A stretch of 64,000 nucleotides of DNA from Lentimicrobiaceae bacterium (GCA_015061335.1 SUWT01000004.1:1-64000), one strand, 5' to 3'; shown: positions 8,022-18,535, counted from the stretch's first letter. The notes: generated by a model not told the origin, from the letters alone. Numbers and translations are program-made.

Positions 8022-9074
8022 ATGAGAGCTGTTAAATTTATTGTTTTTGGTTTGTTTCTGTTGTTTTTCTCATGTAGTACTACAAAAAAACTTTATGAGA
8101 CAGAAGATTACGACGGAGTTGTGGAAAAGTTAGGTCAGAAAGCTGCACATGGAAAATTAAATGCCGAGCAGATAGAGGTTTTGGCTAATTCATATCATGG
8201 TGCTAATGAGAAAGATTATGACAGGATTATGGAGTTGAAGATGACTGGTCAGCCGAATATTTGGCCCGAGATTTATAAACGGACATTGAGTATCGATCAA
8301 AGACAGGAGAAGATAAGCGATTTATCAGAAGATATAAAAGTAGCTATAGGTTATAAGTCGCTGGATCTTGATGAAGAGATAAATTCGACTAAGGAGAAAG
8401 CGGAAATTTTTCTTTGTGCGAAGTCATATCATTTATTGAAAACACCTACGGAAGAGAATATTGAAGAAGCACGTGGTCTTGTGGATCAGCTGTTTAAAAT
8501 AAATCCTACTAATAGAAATCTTGATGATCTGCGTGTGAAATTAATTATAATGCCGTCGGAAAGGATATTGTTCAGAGTGGCAACACCACGTGAGCTTTTT
8601 CTGCCTGAAGATTTTGCACGATTAGTTTTGGATTTTGAACATAACAAAATATACAATGTACCTTTCGACATTGTTCCTATAGATACTTCGGATTATGATC
8701 TGATGATACGAGTCATGATAGAGGATAAATTTGTAGGTCCTGAGCGGATAGAAACTGTTAGCTTTGAGGAGAGGAATGGAGATCTGGTGGCGAAAGTGAC
8801 TGATAAGATTTTAACAAAATCGGCAACTATTTATGGGAGATTTGAGTTTATTGACGTTAAAAAAGACCGAATTTTACTTGTTACGCCTTTTGATGTTAGC
8901 ACTGAATTTGCATATGATTATGCAGAGGTAAGTGGAGATAAGTCGGCTTGTTCTGAGCATACATTAGAGCTTTTGAAGAATAAACCTGTTGATTTTCCGA
9001 GTGATACGATGCTTCTTGGAGATGTTGCGAGGAAATTAAATTCTATTATAAAAGAGTATTATCAGAAAAAATAA
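8022..9074 (+). CDS. Conserved lipoprotein of unknown function
   Basis: A 350-residue protein with a lipoprotein signal (FLLFFSC, Cys18). The N-terminal half after the Cys is helical and reads like short TPR-type hairpins (YDGVVEKLGQKAAHGKLNAEQIEVLANSYH); the second half is strand-rich. I recognise no catalytic motif. The start ATG at 8022 is set by the signal peptide. Its neighbours (prenyl synthase, tRNA) do not suggest a job. Probably exported and membrane-anchored. Confidence 0.75.
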   Translation: MRAVKFIVFGLFLLFFSCSTTKKLYETEDYDGVVEKLGQKAAHGKLNAEQIEVLANSYHGANEKDYDRIMELKMTGQPNIWPEIYKRTLSIDQRQEKISDLSEDIKVAIGYKSLDLDEEINSTKEKAEIFLCAKSYHLLKTPTEENIEEARGLVDQLFKINPTNRNLDDLRVKLIIMPSERILFRVATPRELFLPEDFARLVLDFEHNKIYNVPFDIVPIDTSDYDLMIRVMIEDKFVGPERIETVSFEERNGDLVAKVTDKILTKSATIYGRFEFIDVKKDRILLVTPFDVSTEFAYDYAEVSGDKSACSEHTLELLKNKPVDFPSDTMLLGDVARKLNSIIKEYYQKK

Positions 9075-9091
9075 AAAAAATAAAAAAAAGT

Positions 9092-9122
9092 TTTGCGGGT
9101 TTTAAAAAAAGTTGTATCTTTG
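9092..9122 (+). promoter_or_regulatory. Full promoter of tRNA-Thr (-33 and -7 boxes)
   Basis: TTTTG at 9091-9095 and TATCTTTG at 9115-9122, about 19 nt apart, match the Bacteroidetes -33 and -7 elements. It is one of the cleanest promoters in the window and precedes a stable RNA. Confidence 0.7.
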
Positions 9123-9146
9123 CACCGCAAATGAGACGTTAACCTT

Positions 9147-9218
9147 GCCGGTGTAGCTCAGCGGTAGAGCACGTGATTTGTAATCTCGGGGTCGGGGGTC
9201 CAAATCCCTCCACCGGCT
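9147..9218 (+). tRNA. tRNA-Thr (anticodon TGT)
   Basis: Acceptor stem GCCGGTG pairs with CACCGGC and T is at the discriminator position; no CCA is encoded. The D arm is GCTC-AGCGGTA-GAGC, the anticodon loop TTTGTAA gives TGT at positions 34-36, and the T arm is GGGGG-TCCAAAT-CCCTC. Two positions are odd: the anticodon stem has a T-T mismatch at 29-41, and the T loop starts TCC instead of TTC, so the usual pseudouridine-55 site is C. An own promoter and a strong terminator argue that it is expressed. Confidence 0.93.
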
Positions 9219-9219
9219 C

Positions 9220-9250
9220 AAAAAAAAGGAGGACTAGTCCTCCTTTTTTT
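9220..9250 (+). terminator. Rho-independent terminator of tRNA-Thr
   Basis: A fully self-complementary hairpin (GGAGGAC, CTAG centre, GTCCTCC) with a run of A before it and a run of T after it, directly behind the tRNA. Confidence 0.9.
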
Positions 9251-9264
9251 GTTTTTATTTTGTA

Positions 9265-9294
9265 TGTAGAGACGATGCGCACATCGTCTCTACA
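9265..9294. repeat. REP-like hairpin with GTAGAGACG arms
   Basis: A 13-bp perfect stem (TGTAGAGACGATG and its complement) closes a CGCA loop between the tRNA terminator and pfp. A second element sharing the string GTAGAGACG lies at 51.3 kb. Intergenic hairpins of this kind are scattered in many bacterial genomes. Confidence 0.65.
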
Positions 9295-9310
9295 TTTTTA
9301 TCGGCTTAAA

Positions 9311-10528
9311 TTACCAGTTAAGAATTTTCTTGAAGTCGTATTGCTCAGGATTTGCAACATATTGTTTGGCTGCTTCATAGTCATCAGCAGTAATATATTG
9401 CAAGCAGTCGCGGAATACCAACTTGGCTTTAGCGCCGTTCATGTTTACTAGACGAGGTTTGACTTTGCCGTTTTCATCTTCTACATCTTTGAGATATAAA
9501 GGTTTAACCTCACCTTTTGAATCTGAAGTTACCATAGCGCCAGATACGCCTTCATCGAACAGTTGTTTGACGCCGTAACCTAGCATGCTGCAATAGAACA
9601 AATCGAATGCCCCTGGATCGACGCATCTGATTTCATATCCAATTTCTACAGGACGGCTCTTTATTGAAAGTCCTAATTCTTTGATACGTTTTTGTAGTAA
9701 TGTGTTGAAGATATGAGCTTTACTTACATTTCCGAGTTCTGGGTGTCCGTGATCGTCGTATGTAAAGTTGACGCCTGAGTTTTGAATTTCTTCGTCTGTC
9801 ATGAAATGGAACACGCCTTCACTGATGATAGCCACACCGTAGTTGATGCCCAATATTTTGCGTTTTACCATGGCACTTATCACCAGGTTTAATATTCTAT
9901 CGAAAGTGACATCAGTGTTATAGAACATTTCAGGTATGATAATCATAGGGTAGTGACAGGCTGCGCCCATACCGAAAGCGAGATGTCCCGCCTCGCGACC
10001 CATAGCAGACACAATAAACCAATTGCCGCTAGTACGAGCGTCTTCATATACCGTCTGTGATATTCTGACGCCAGCTTCTTTAGCTGAATAATAGCCGAAT
10101 GTAGGTGTTCCTTCAGCTAATGGAAGGTCGTTGTCGATAGTCTTAGGTACGTGAATATTTTGAATCTTTACATTATTGGCTGCCAGGTATTTAGAGATTC
10201 TATTTGCTGTTGATGCAGTGTCATCGCCGCCTATTGTCACAAGTAATTTTACATTGTTGTTGACAAAGAAGTCGCTGTTAAATTCTTCATCTTTTGGTTT
10301 ATAACGACTCATTTGCAAGGCTGAACCACCCATCTTCTGAATCTGATCGGCATAGATAAAGTCGATGTCAATGAATTTTGGATTCGGTTTAAACAAATTT
10401 TTATAACCTTCATGAAGTCCGATTACTCTGTAATTGTCTTTTAAGAAAGTCTTAGCTACAGTGCTAATTACAGTATTGATTCCCGGAGCAGGACCGCCAC
10501 CGGCTAAAATAACTATTGATGGAGTCAT
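9311..10528 (-). CDS. pfp: Pyrophosphate-dependent 6-phosphofructokinase
   Basis: Phosphorylates fructose 6-phosphate reversibly, using PPi instead of ATP, in cytoplasmic glycolysis. At 405 residues it shows GGGPAPGINTVI (10-21), the PPi hallmark GGDDT (100-104; ATP enzymes have Gly for the second Asp), PKTIDND (128-134, with the Lys typical of PPi use), MGREAGHLA and a C-terminal IGYEIRCVDPGAFD. This saves ATP in a fermenting anaerobe. The promoter is about 42 nt upstream and the REP-like hairpin lies behind the stop. Confidence 0.9.
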   Translation of the reverse strand: MTPSIVILAGGGPAPGINTVISTVAKTFLKDNYRVIGLHEGYKNLFKPNPKFIDIDFIYADQIQKMGGSALQMSRYKPKDEEFNSDFFVNNNVKLLVTIGGDDTASTANRISKYLAANNVKIQNIHVPKTIDNDLPLAEGTPTFGYYSAKEAGVRISQTVYEDARTSGNWFIVSAMGREAGHLAFGMGAACHYPMIIIPEMFYNTDVTFDRILNLVISAMVKRKILGINYGVAIISEGVFHFMTDEEIQNSGVNFTYDDHGHPELGNVSKAHIFNTLLQKRIKELGLSIKSRPVEIGYEIRCVDPGAFDLFYCSMLGYGVKQLFDEGVSGAMVTSDSKGEVKPLYLKDVEDENGKVKPRLVNMNGAKAKLVFRDCLQYITADDYEAAKQYVANPEQYDFKKILNW

Positions 10529-10570
10529 ATCATTTTTTTTTAAAGTGATTCAACAAAATTTTAGTTACCG

Positions 10571-10578
10571 CAAAGATA
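10571..10578 (-). promoter_or_regulatory. -7 box for pfp
   Basis: TATCTTTG followed by CGG on the minus strand, 42 nt before the ATG. Confidence 0.55.
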
Positions 10579-10645
10579 AAAATATAATGTTGTAAAAACA
10601 CAATTATTTAAAAAAAAATATATTGTGGATTAGATTAAAAAATTG

Positions 10646-10653
10646 TATTTTTG
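10646..10653 (+). promoter_or_regulatory. -7 box for ruvA-sprA
   Basis: TATTTTTG about 51 nt before ruvA. No other promoter is visible before sprA, so the two genes are probably co-transcribed. Confidence 0.5.
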
Positions 10654-10704
10654 TCGGTTGATTAATCGATGTGTATTTTAGAGAGTTGAATTTAAACTAA
10701 AAGT

Positions 10705-11289
10705 ATGTATAGTTTTATTTCCGGTATTGTGGTTGAAAAAAATCCGGCGTATGTTGTTATTGATAATCATGGTGTTGGATATTTAATTAATATAACACTT
10801 AACACTTTTACGGCTATTGGCGAGCAAACGGAGGTAAGGCTTTATGTTCATTTATCGATTCGTGAAGACGCACATGTTTTGTATGGCTTTTATACAGAAG
10901 AAGAGCGTTCTCTTTTCACACAGCTTATCACAGTATCGGGAGTGGGATGTAATACGGCTCGTTTGATATTGTCGTCATTGACGGTAAGAGAGACTATAGA
11001 AGCCATTTCCAATAACAATATCAGAGCAATTCAGAGTGTTAAAGGGATAGGAGCAAAGACGGCTCAAAGGATTATCGTTGATTTGCACGATAAGGTGTTA
11101 AAACTTAACGTTTCAGATGGCGAAAAAACAGCTTTTTTAAACAATACATTGAAAGAAGAAGCGTTATCTGCATTAATGGTCTTAGGCTTTAGCCGAACAA
11201 ATGTTGAGAAAACTTTAGACAAACTTCTGTCGCAGATGGAAAATCCTAATGTTGAACAATTGATCAAAGAAGCTCTGAGATTATTATAA
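10705..11289 (+). CDS. ruvA: Holliday junction branch migration protein RuvA
   Basis: Binds four-way DNA junctions and recruits the RuvB motor. The 194 residues show the N-terminal OB fold (MYSFISGIVVEKNPAYVVID, HLSIREDAHVLYGF), two helix-hairpin-helix motifs (LITVSGVGCNTARLIL near 74-89 and IQSVKGIGAKTAQRII near 110-125) and the C-terminal RuvB-binding domain (EEALSALMVLGFSRTNVEK). It lies 14 nt before sprA, an order conserved in Bacteroidetes. Confidence 0.95.
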   Translation: MYSFISGIVVEKNPAYVVIDNHGVGYLINITLNTFTAIGEQTEVRLYVHLSIREDAHVLYGFYTEEERSLFTQLITVSGVGCNTARLILSSLTVRETIEAISNNNIRAIQSVKGIGAKTAQRIIVDLHDKVLKLNVSDGEKTAFLNNTLKEEALSALMVLGFSRTNVEKTLDKLLSQMENPNVEQLIKEALRLL

Positions 11290-11303
11290 GTTTGATTTGA
11301 GAT

Positions 11304-14300
11304 ATGAATAGATACTTAGTAAATATAAAGAAATTACGCACGCTATTTTTATTGTTGGGTGTGTTGATTTGTGTTAATGTTGGTGCTGAAAATATATTGA
11401 CAGAAGCTCTTTTGCCACAAGAGCCTGATACAACGCAACTTATATATCCTATTCCTCCTGATGATGGTAATCCTTTCGATCAGCAGAATAATAAATCGGG
11501 CTTATATCTCAATGATCCTGAGAATGTTACTCGTGAGATAGTTTATGATCCAGTTACAGGACAATATGTGTTTTATAGTAAGATCGGTGATTTTATGTAT
11601 CGCGATCCATATACGATGACACAGGAACAATATATCAAATTTCATAATCAAAAGTCAATTAGCGATTATTGGCAGGATCGTCGTGAGTCGGTGACAAGCA
11701 CTTCTAGTAATGGAAATCAACTTATCCCGACCATTTATGTAGGTGGTAAGGTGTTCGATAAGATTTTCGGAAGTAATACTATTGATATTAAGTTACAAGG
11801 TTCTGCTGATGTGACCTTTGGTATTAAAAATCAAAGACGTAATGACCCTGCTTTGACAATAAGCCAACAAAGGACAACAAACTTCGACTTTGAAGAGCGT
11901 ATTCAGTTGAGTGCTTCAGCTAAAATAGGGGAGAAGATTGAATTTAAACTTAATTATAATACAGAGACACAATTTACCTTCGATAATAAATTTACTTTGA
12001 AATACGAAGGCGATGAGGATGACATCATACAACTTATCGAAGCTGGTAATGTCAGCATGCCATTAAGAAGTTCTTTGATAACAGGAACACAGTCGCTGTT
12101 CGGTATTAAGACAAAATTGCAATTTGGTAAGACAAGTATCACGTCTGTAGTTTCATATCAAGAGAGTGAGACGCAAAATATCTCAGTGAGCGGTGGATCT
12201 CTTACCAATGAATATGAGATTGAATGTCTTGATTACGAAGAAAATAGACACTTCTTCCTTAGCCAGTATTTTAGAGAGAATTATGAAAGAGCTTTGGCGG
12301 ATCTTCCATTGGTCACTTCAGATATTAACATCAACAAAATTGAAGTCTGGGTTACAAATACAACATCAAACTTCGAAAATTGTCGTAATATAGTGGCATT
12401 CACCGACTTGGGTGAAGGGAAGGAAGAGTGGATCTATAATGACAATAATGTACAGTCGGCACATATTGTAGGACCTCAGTATCCAGATGATACCGTCAAT
12501 ACATTGTTGTACAACATGGATTATAATTCAATCAGATCGTTGAACAGTGTCACTTCATATCTTACATCAAAGGGATATACATCGGGTAAAGACTTCGAGA
12601 AGCTGCAGAAAGCCAGAAAATTGAGTCCTTCAGAATATGTTCTGAACAGTAAATTAGGTTTTATTACACTGAATGTTAATTTGAATGCTAATCAGACACT
12701 TGCAGTAGCATATCAATATACAGTTATTGGACAGGACAAAGTTTATCAGGTCGGTGAATTCTCTGATCAAAGTATCTCAGATCCAAATCTTTTGGTGACG
12801 AAGTTGTTGAAGAGTACTACCATTAACACAAAGATGCCTATGTGGGATCTTATGATGAAGAATGTTTATAACATCAGAGCATATCAGATTAGCCCTAGCG
12901 ACTTTGTGATGAATATTCTTTATTTAGGAAATGATAATGGTGTTGCTACAGGATATTTTGCTGACGCTGAAGGAGCACTTAAAGGTCAGTCATTACTTCA
13001 TTTGATGAACATGGATAATTTGAATTCACAGATGAATGCTGTTGAAGGTGGTGATGGATTATTCGACTTTATCAACGGGGCTACTACCAATGGAGGTACC
13101 ATCAATGCGGCGACAGGACGTGTTTATTTTACTGTCTTGGAGCCTTTCGGAAGTCATATAAGAAAGATATTTGAGAATAATCCAGAACTTGCGGACAAAT
13201 ATGCATTCGATTCTTTATATACCCTTACTAAGACATCAGCGGAGCAATATACGGAGAAGAATAAATTCCGTTTAGAAGGACATTATACTTCATCATCGGG
13301 TAGTGAGATTAATTTGAATGCTCTTAATGTAGAGCCGGGATCTGTTACTGTGACGGCAGGAGGCATCCCACTTGTAGAGAACGTTGACTATACTGTTGAC
13401 TACACACTTGGTCGCGTGACGATTTTGAATGAGGCACTCCTTAATTCTGGAACTAATATCAATATCTCTTTGGAAAATAATACAGCAATCTCTACTATGA
13501 GAAAAACTTTCCTTGGAGCACGTATCGAACATGAATTTAATAAGGATTTCTTGTTAGGAGGAACTATCTTACACCTCAACGAGAGAGCTTATACCACCAA
13601 AGTGAATTATAATGACGAACCTTTGTCAAATACAATATATGGTTTTGATGTTAACTATCAAACAGATTCACAATTGTTAACAGACCTTATCGATAAACTT
13701 CCTTTGATAGAAACAAAACAAAAATCGCGCATTTCTATCTATGGTGAGTTTGCTCGTTTTGTACAAGGTATTAATAAGGAAACAGGACAAACAGGAACAT
13801 CATATATTGATGACTTTGAAGGAGCTAAGTCAACGATAGATTTACGTCAATGGTCATCATGGCATTTGGCAAGTACTCCTCAGCATCAGTATAATCTTTT
13901 CCCGGAGGCTTCATCTACTATTGGTCTGGATTATGGTAAAAACCGTTCCAAATTGGCATGGTACACTATTGATCACTCTGTTTTTTATGATAGATATGGA
14001 TCGGTACGACCATCTAACGTAAGTAATGATGAGCTTTCTGATCATAGGGTGAGACAGGTTTTAGAGACCGAGATATTCCCTAATAGAGATATTCAGGCAG
14101 GAGCTTCAACGAATGTATCTGTATTGAATTTGGCATATTATCCTGATGAGAGAGGCCCATATAACTATGATACTGAGAATATTAATTCTGATGGAACCTT
14201 TGAAAATCCTGAGGACAGATGGGGTGGTATTATGAGAGCTATAGAGTCGTCAGATTTCAATGCTACCAATGTGGAATATATTGAATTTTGGTTGATGGAT

Positions 14301-17300
14301 CCATTCTTTGAAGGTCAGGATCAGACTAATACAGGTAAATTATATTTCAACTTAGGTGATATTTCTGAAGATATCTTAAGAGACGGTAGAAAGTCGTACG
14401 AGAATGGATTACCTACTACAGCCGATGTTATTAATGTAGATACGACGGCATGGGGACGTGTGCCATCTTTGCAAGCTTTGGTAGATGCATTTGACTCTAA
14501 TCCAGAATCGCGTCAGTATCAAGATGTCGGTTATGATGGACTTTCTAATGATGATGAACGTTCATTCTTTGAAGATTATCTCAATATGTTGAAAGATAAA
14601 CTATCTACAGAGGCATATAATAAGATTCAGGAAGATCCTTCATCTGATGATTATCATTACTTTAGAGGCTCTGATTACGACTCGGATCCTACTTATAGCA
14701 GTATCTTGGCTCGTTATAAGAAATATAATGGCAATGAAGGAAATTCGCCTTCAGAAAGTCAATATACTGAAAGATATACAACCAATAACAGCACATTGCC
14801 GGATATTGAAGATATAAATGGCGATAACACCTTAAGTGAATCGGAAAATTATTATCAATATGAGATCGAACTTGATCCTAATAAGATGTTGAGATCAGGA
14901 CAAAACAGAATTTCCGATATTCGTACTGCTACTGTTACTACGCTTAACGGTGAGGCTAAGACTGTTAAATGGTATCAATTCCGTATTCCTATCAGAGAGC
15001 CGGATAAGATTGTCGGTAGCATAGAAGGATTCTCGTCAATACGTTTTATGAGAATGTTCTTGAAAGGCTTTAAGGGTGATATAGTTCTTCGTTTTGCGAC
15101 TTTGGATCTTGTTAGAGGCGAATGGCGTACATATACGCAATCTATATTATCACCGGGAGAATATATACCGGGAGATTACACCAATCACACATTATTTGAA
15201 ATGTCGGCTGTCAACTTAGAAGAAAATAGCAGTCGTCAGCCTGTTCCTTATGTGATCCCTCCGGGAATTTATCAAGAGGTATATACAGGAACAACATCCA
15301 CAATACGTCAGAATGAGCAAGCATTACAATTATCTGTTAAGAATCTTGTTGATGGAGATGCCAGAGCCGTGTATAAATCAACAAGTTTCGATTTTAGATA
15401 TTATCAGAAATTGAGAATGTTTATACATGCTGAGCAGATGTATGAATATGAAAATATTGAAGATGGAGAACTCACTGTTTTCTTACGATTTGGTTCCGAC
15501 TTGACGGACAACTATTATGAATATGAGGTTCCTCTTAAATTTACTGACTGGTACACCGCAGCTACTGACGACTATGCAATTTGGCCTGAAGAGAATAATA
15601 TAGAGATCGTCTTCAGCGATTTGGTTGAAGTGAAGAATAACCGTAATAGATCATTGGGTACTAACAATGTACAGATAAACAGGCTATATACGGAGATGGT
15701 AGGAAAGAATAGGATTAAGGTTTTAGGTAATCCTACTATAAGTGAGGTCAGAAGTATGATGATAGGTGTCAGAAACCCTAAGGTGGATAATGAAGCCGGT
15801 ACTGACAAGAGCGCCATAATCTGGATTAACGAATTACGTTTGACAGATCTTAATAATCAAGGAGGATGGGCTGCTACCGGACGTCTTGAAGCTACATTGG
15901 CCGATCTGGGTCGTGTGACGGCTTCAGGATCGTATAACTCAGCAGGATTCGGCGCATTAGAAACGAAAGTGACAGAGTCGCAGATGGAGTCAAATGCATA
16001 TTATAATGTTTCCGCCGACTTGGATCTCGGTAAGTTTATGCTTCCACAAAAGACCGGCATTACAGTGCCGATCCACTACGATCATAATCAAACAATGGTG
16101 ACACCAGAATACAACCCATTCGATCCCGATGTTAAATTTAAGGATGCTTTAGATCTTATTGATGATGAAGTAGGAAAAGATTCATTGAAAAATGCAGCTG
16201 TAGATCTCGTCAAGCAGACTAATTTCAATATTACCAATTTAAGAAAAAATCGTGTTGGAAGTAAGAAACCTCATTTCTGGGATATAGAAAACTTCAATGC
16301 TTCTTACGCTTATACAAGTCAAGAACAAACCAATAGCGATATTGAATATTCAATAAACAAAACTTATAGAGGAGGTTTGGGATATACATATTCAACAAAT
16401 GCTAAGAATATCCAACCTTTTGCAAATGCAAAATGGGCTTCTTCTCCATATCTCACTCTTATTAAGGACATAAACTTCTATTATCTGCCGAAGAGTTTCT
16501 CGTTTACAACAGAGATGAACAGACAATATCAAGAGCAAAAACTGAGAAGTAAGAGCTCCGGTGATATTATTATCAAACCTACATACGCTAAAAACTGGGA
16601 CTGGAGTCGTAATTATGACTTCCGTTATGATATCACAAAAGGTTTGAATTTTACATATAATGCAGATGCCAGAGCGTATATTTATGAGCCGGTCGGCAAT
16701 CCTGAAAGAGAGACTGCGGAATGGGATGCCAACAGAGATACAATAAAGAATGAATTAATGACTCTTGGCTCGATGTCGAGTTTTAACCAAAATGTAAGAC
16801 TTAATTATAATATACCTATTAATAAACTGCCATTCTTGGATTGGGTGACATCAAATGCCAGTTATAACGCTAATTATAGGTGGACAGCGTCTTCTCGTTC
16901 TACTCAGAACATAATGGGTAATATTAATGAGAATGAAGCCACATTACAGTTGAATGCTAATGCTGATCTGACAAAGCTATATAATAAGGTGCCATATTTT
17001 AAGGAGATAACCACTCCAAAACGTCAAAATCGTAATAGCAGACAGCCTAAGAAAGAGGAAGAAGTTGCTATTGATACTACAGGAAAGGCACCTGGAAAGA
17101 ATTATGGCAAGATAATAGGTGATGGAGCCTTGAAGATATTGCTGAGTGTTAAGAAGGTTTCATTCTCTATGTCGGAAAGTAATGGCGTTTCATTACCTGG
17201 TTATATGTTCGAACCGGATTATATCGGACTTAATGCGATGTCGGGAGCTCCTGGATTAGGATTCGTCCTGGGTAGAAATAATAATATTATTGATAAGGCT

Positions 17301-18488
17301 ATAAATGGTAACTGGTTGACAACGGATACAACATTTAATCAGCCTTATTCTGAGAGATTCAATTCTACATATAATTATAAGGTTACGCTAGAACCATTCC
17401 AAGATTTTAAAATTGATGTCTCAGGAAATCGTACTTATGTAGAGACTTTCTCGGAATATTTCAGAGCCGATAATAATGGTGTCTTCCATTTCTACACACC
17501 AACAAACGGCGGTAACTTTAGTATCTCTCATATGATGGCTGCGACATCATTTAAGGACGGTGATATGTTGTTTGAAGAATTGTTGAAAAACAGACAAGAT
17601 ATTGCGATGCGTCTTGCTTCACAGAATGCTCTTTGGGTTGAGATGGGCTCGCCTATGGTTTATGATACCCTCGGTAACGGAATGTATCCATATGGCTTTG
17701 GAGCAAATTCTCAAGATGTTCTTACATATGCTTTTATTGCTACATATTCTGGACAGGATCCTAATAGTGTTGGTTTTGAAGTGTTTAAGAAGGTGGCTTT
17801 GCCAAACTGGACACTTAACTTTAGTGGTCTGACAAGAATACCAGCATTGAAGAAGATCTTTAAAACTATAAATATTACTCATTCTTACAGATCAAATTAT
17901 TCTATCTCTTCATGGGCGACAAATATCAATTATGATGCAAATAATAGCATGCTCATGTATGAAGGAACAAGTATAAGGATACCAGAATATGATATGGCAC
18001 AAATTGTTGTATCTGAGCAATATGCACCACTTATTGGTATGACTTTAGCCTTACATAGTAATTTATCTCCTTCATTCGAATTTAGGAAGAGTAGAACTGT
18101 GACATTGAGCTTTATGAATAATCAGCTTACAGAGACTGCAGGTAGGGAAATTATTATAGGATGTGGATATACTTTCAAAGATATAGGAATAGTATTTACA
18201 TCAATGGGAGGTAATTCGTCTAGGACATCCAACGATTTGACGTTGAAATTGGATATTGGGTTTAGAAAAGACATGACTGTTTTACGTAGTATAGATGAAG
18301 ATTATAGTCAGATTTCATCTGGTCAGAATAAGATAAACATATATCTTACAGCGGATTATGACTTTAGTTCACGACTTGGTATGCAGGCGTTCTTCAAGCA
18401 TGATGTGACGGATCCTTTCATAGCCAATTCTTTCAAGACATCGAATACCTTTGCGGGTGTGACGTTAAGATTTAGTTTGATACAATAA
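11304..18488 (+). CDS. sprA: SprA, outer membrane translocon of the type IX secretion system
   Basis: SprA is the very large beta-barrel that lets T9SS cargo cross the outer membrane. The 2394-residue length is typical. A hydrophobic signal segment (TLFLLLGVLICVNVGA) is followed by long strand-rich sequence: PTIYVGGKVFDKIFGSNTID near 150, RIQLSASAKIGEKIEFKLNYNTETQF near 200, DDFEGAKSTIDLRQWSSWHLAS near 840, many aromatic alternating strands, and an ending in LRFSLIQ that fits a barrel closing strand. Position between ruvA and gcvH is the conserved place. It is one intact frame. The cargo at 42341 is a likely client; the other por/gld genes are not in this window. Confidence 0.95.
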   Translation: MNRYLVNIKKLRTLFLLLGVLICVNVGAENILTEALLPQEPDTTQLIYPIPPDDGNPFDQQNNKSGLYLNDPENVTREIVYDPVTGQYVFYSKIGDFMYRDPYTMTQEQYIKFHNQKSISDYWQDRRESVTSTSSNGNQLIPTIYVGGKVFDKIFGSNTIDIKLQGSADVTFGIKNQRRNDPALTISQQRTTNFDFEERIQLSASAKIGEKIEFKLNYNTETQFTFDNKFTLKYEGDEDDIIQLIEAGNVSMPLRSSLITGTQSLFGIKTKLQFGKTSITSVVSYQESETQNISVSGGSLTNEYEIECLDYEENRHFFLSQYFRENYERALADLPLVTSDININKIEVWVTNTTSNFENCRNIVAFTDLGEGKEEWIYNDNNVQSAHIVGPQYPDDTVNTLLYNMDYNSIRSLNSVTSYLTSKGYTSGKDFEKLQKARKLSPSEYVLNSKLGFITLNVNLNANQTLAVAYQYTVIGQDKVYQVGEFSDQSISDPNLLVTKLLKSTTINTKMPMWDLMMKNVYNIRAYQISPSDFVMNILYLGNDNGVATGYFADAEGALKGQSLLHLMNMDNLNSQMNAVEGGDGLFDFINGATTNGGTINAATGRVYFTVLEPFGSHIRKIFENNPELADKYAFDSLYTLTKTSAEQYTEKNKFRLEGHYTSSSGSEINLNALNVEPGSVTVTAGGIPLVENVDYTVDYTLGRVTILNEALLNSGTNINISLENNTAISTMRKTFLGARIEHEFNKDFLLGGTILHLNERAYTTKVNYNDEPLSNTIYGFDVNYQTDSQLLTDLIDKLPLIETKQKSRISIYGEFARFVQGINKETGQTGTSYIDDFEGAKSTIDLRQWSSWHLASTPQHQYNLFPEASSTIGLDYGKNRSKLAWYTIDHSVFYDRYGSVRPSNVSNDELSDHRVRQVLETEIFPNRDIQAGASTNVSVLNLAYYPDERGPYNYDTENINSDGTFENPEDRWGGIMRAIESSDFNATNVEYIEFWLMDPFFEGQDQTNTGKLYFNLGDISEDILRDGRKSYENGLPTTADVINVDTTAWGRVPSLQALVDAFDSNPESRQYQDVGYDGLSNDDERSFFEDYLNMLKDKLSTEAYNKIQEDPSSDDYHYFRGSDYDSDPTYSSILARYKKYNGNEGNSPSESQYTERYTTNNSTLPDIEDINGDNTLSESENYYQYEIELDPNKMLRSGQNRISDIRTATVTTLNGEAKTVKWYQFRIPIREPDKIVGSIEGFSSIRFMRMFLKGFKGDIVLRFATLDLVRGEWRTYTQSILSPGEYIPGDYTNHTLFEMSAVNLEENSSRQPVPYVIPPGIYQEVYTGTTSTIRQNEQALQLSVKNLVDGDARAVYKSTSFDFRYYQKLRMFIHAEQMYEYENIEDGELTVFLRFGSDLTDNYYEYEVPLKFTDWYTAATDDYAIWPEENNIEIVFSDLVEVKNNRNRSLGTNNVQINRLYTEMVGKNRIKVLGNPTISEVRSMMIGVRNPKVDNEAGTDKSAIIWINELRLTDLNNQGGWAATGRLEATLADLGRVTASGSYNSAGFGALETKVTESQMESNAYYNVSADLDLGKFMLPQKTGITVPIHYDHNQTMVTPEYNPFDPDVKFKDALDLIDDEVGKDSLKNAAVDLVKQTNFNITNLRKNRVGSKKPHFWDIENFNASYAYTSQEQTNSDIEYSINKTYRGGLGYTYSTNAKNIQPFANAKWASSPYLTLIKDINFYYLPKSFSFTTEMNRQYQEQKLRSKSSGDIIIKPTYAKNWDWSRNYDFRYDITKGLNFTYNADARAYIYEPVGNPERETAEWDANRDTIKNELMTLGSMSSFNQNVRLNYNIPINKLPFLDWVTSNASYNANYRWTASSRSTQNIMGNINENEATLQLNANADLTKLYNKVPYFKEITTPKRQNRNSRQPKKEEEVAIDTTGKAPGKNYGKIIGDGALKILLSVKKVSFSMSESNGVSLPGYMFEPDYIGLNAMSGAPGLGFVLGRNNNIIDKAINGNWLTTDTTFNQPYSERFNSTYNYKVTLEPFQDFKIDVSGNRTYVETFSEYFRADNNGVFHFYTPTNGGNFSISHMMAATSFKDGDMLFEELLKNRQDIAMRLASQNALWVEMGSPMVYDTLGNGMYPYGFGANSQDVLTYAFIATYSGQDPNSVGFEVFKKVALPNWTLNFSGLTRIPALKKIFKTINITHSYRSNYSISSWATNINYDANNSMLMYEGTSIRIPEYDMAQIVVSEQYAPLIGMTLALHSNLSPSFEFRKSRTVTLSFMNNQLTETAGREIIIGCGYTFKDIGIVFTSMGGNSSRTSNDLTLKLDIGFRKDMTVLRSIDEDYSQISSGQNKINIYLTADYDFSSRLGMQAFFKHDVTDPFIANSFKTSNTFAGVTLRFSLIQ

Positions 18489-18527
18489 AAATTTTATAAT
18501 TAATAGTTTTTATAACAATAAAAATTG

Positions 18528-18535
18528 TAATTTTG
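18528..18535 (+). promoter_or_regulatory. -7 box for gcvH
   Basis: TAATTTTG 47 nt before the gcvH ATG. Confidence 0.45.

Noticed and set aside
9173..9451. 92-codon frame beginning in the tRNA gene
   Set aside because: It reads through tRNA, terminator and REP-like hairpin and opposes pfp.
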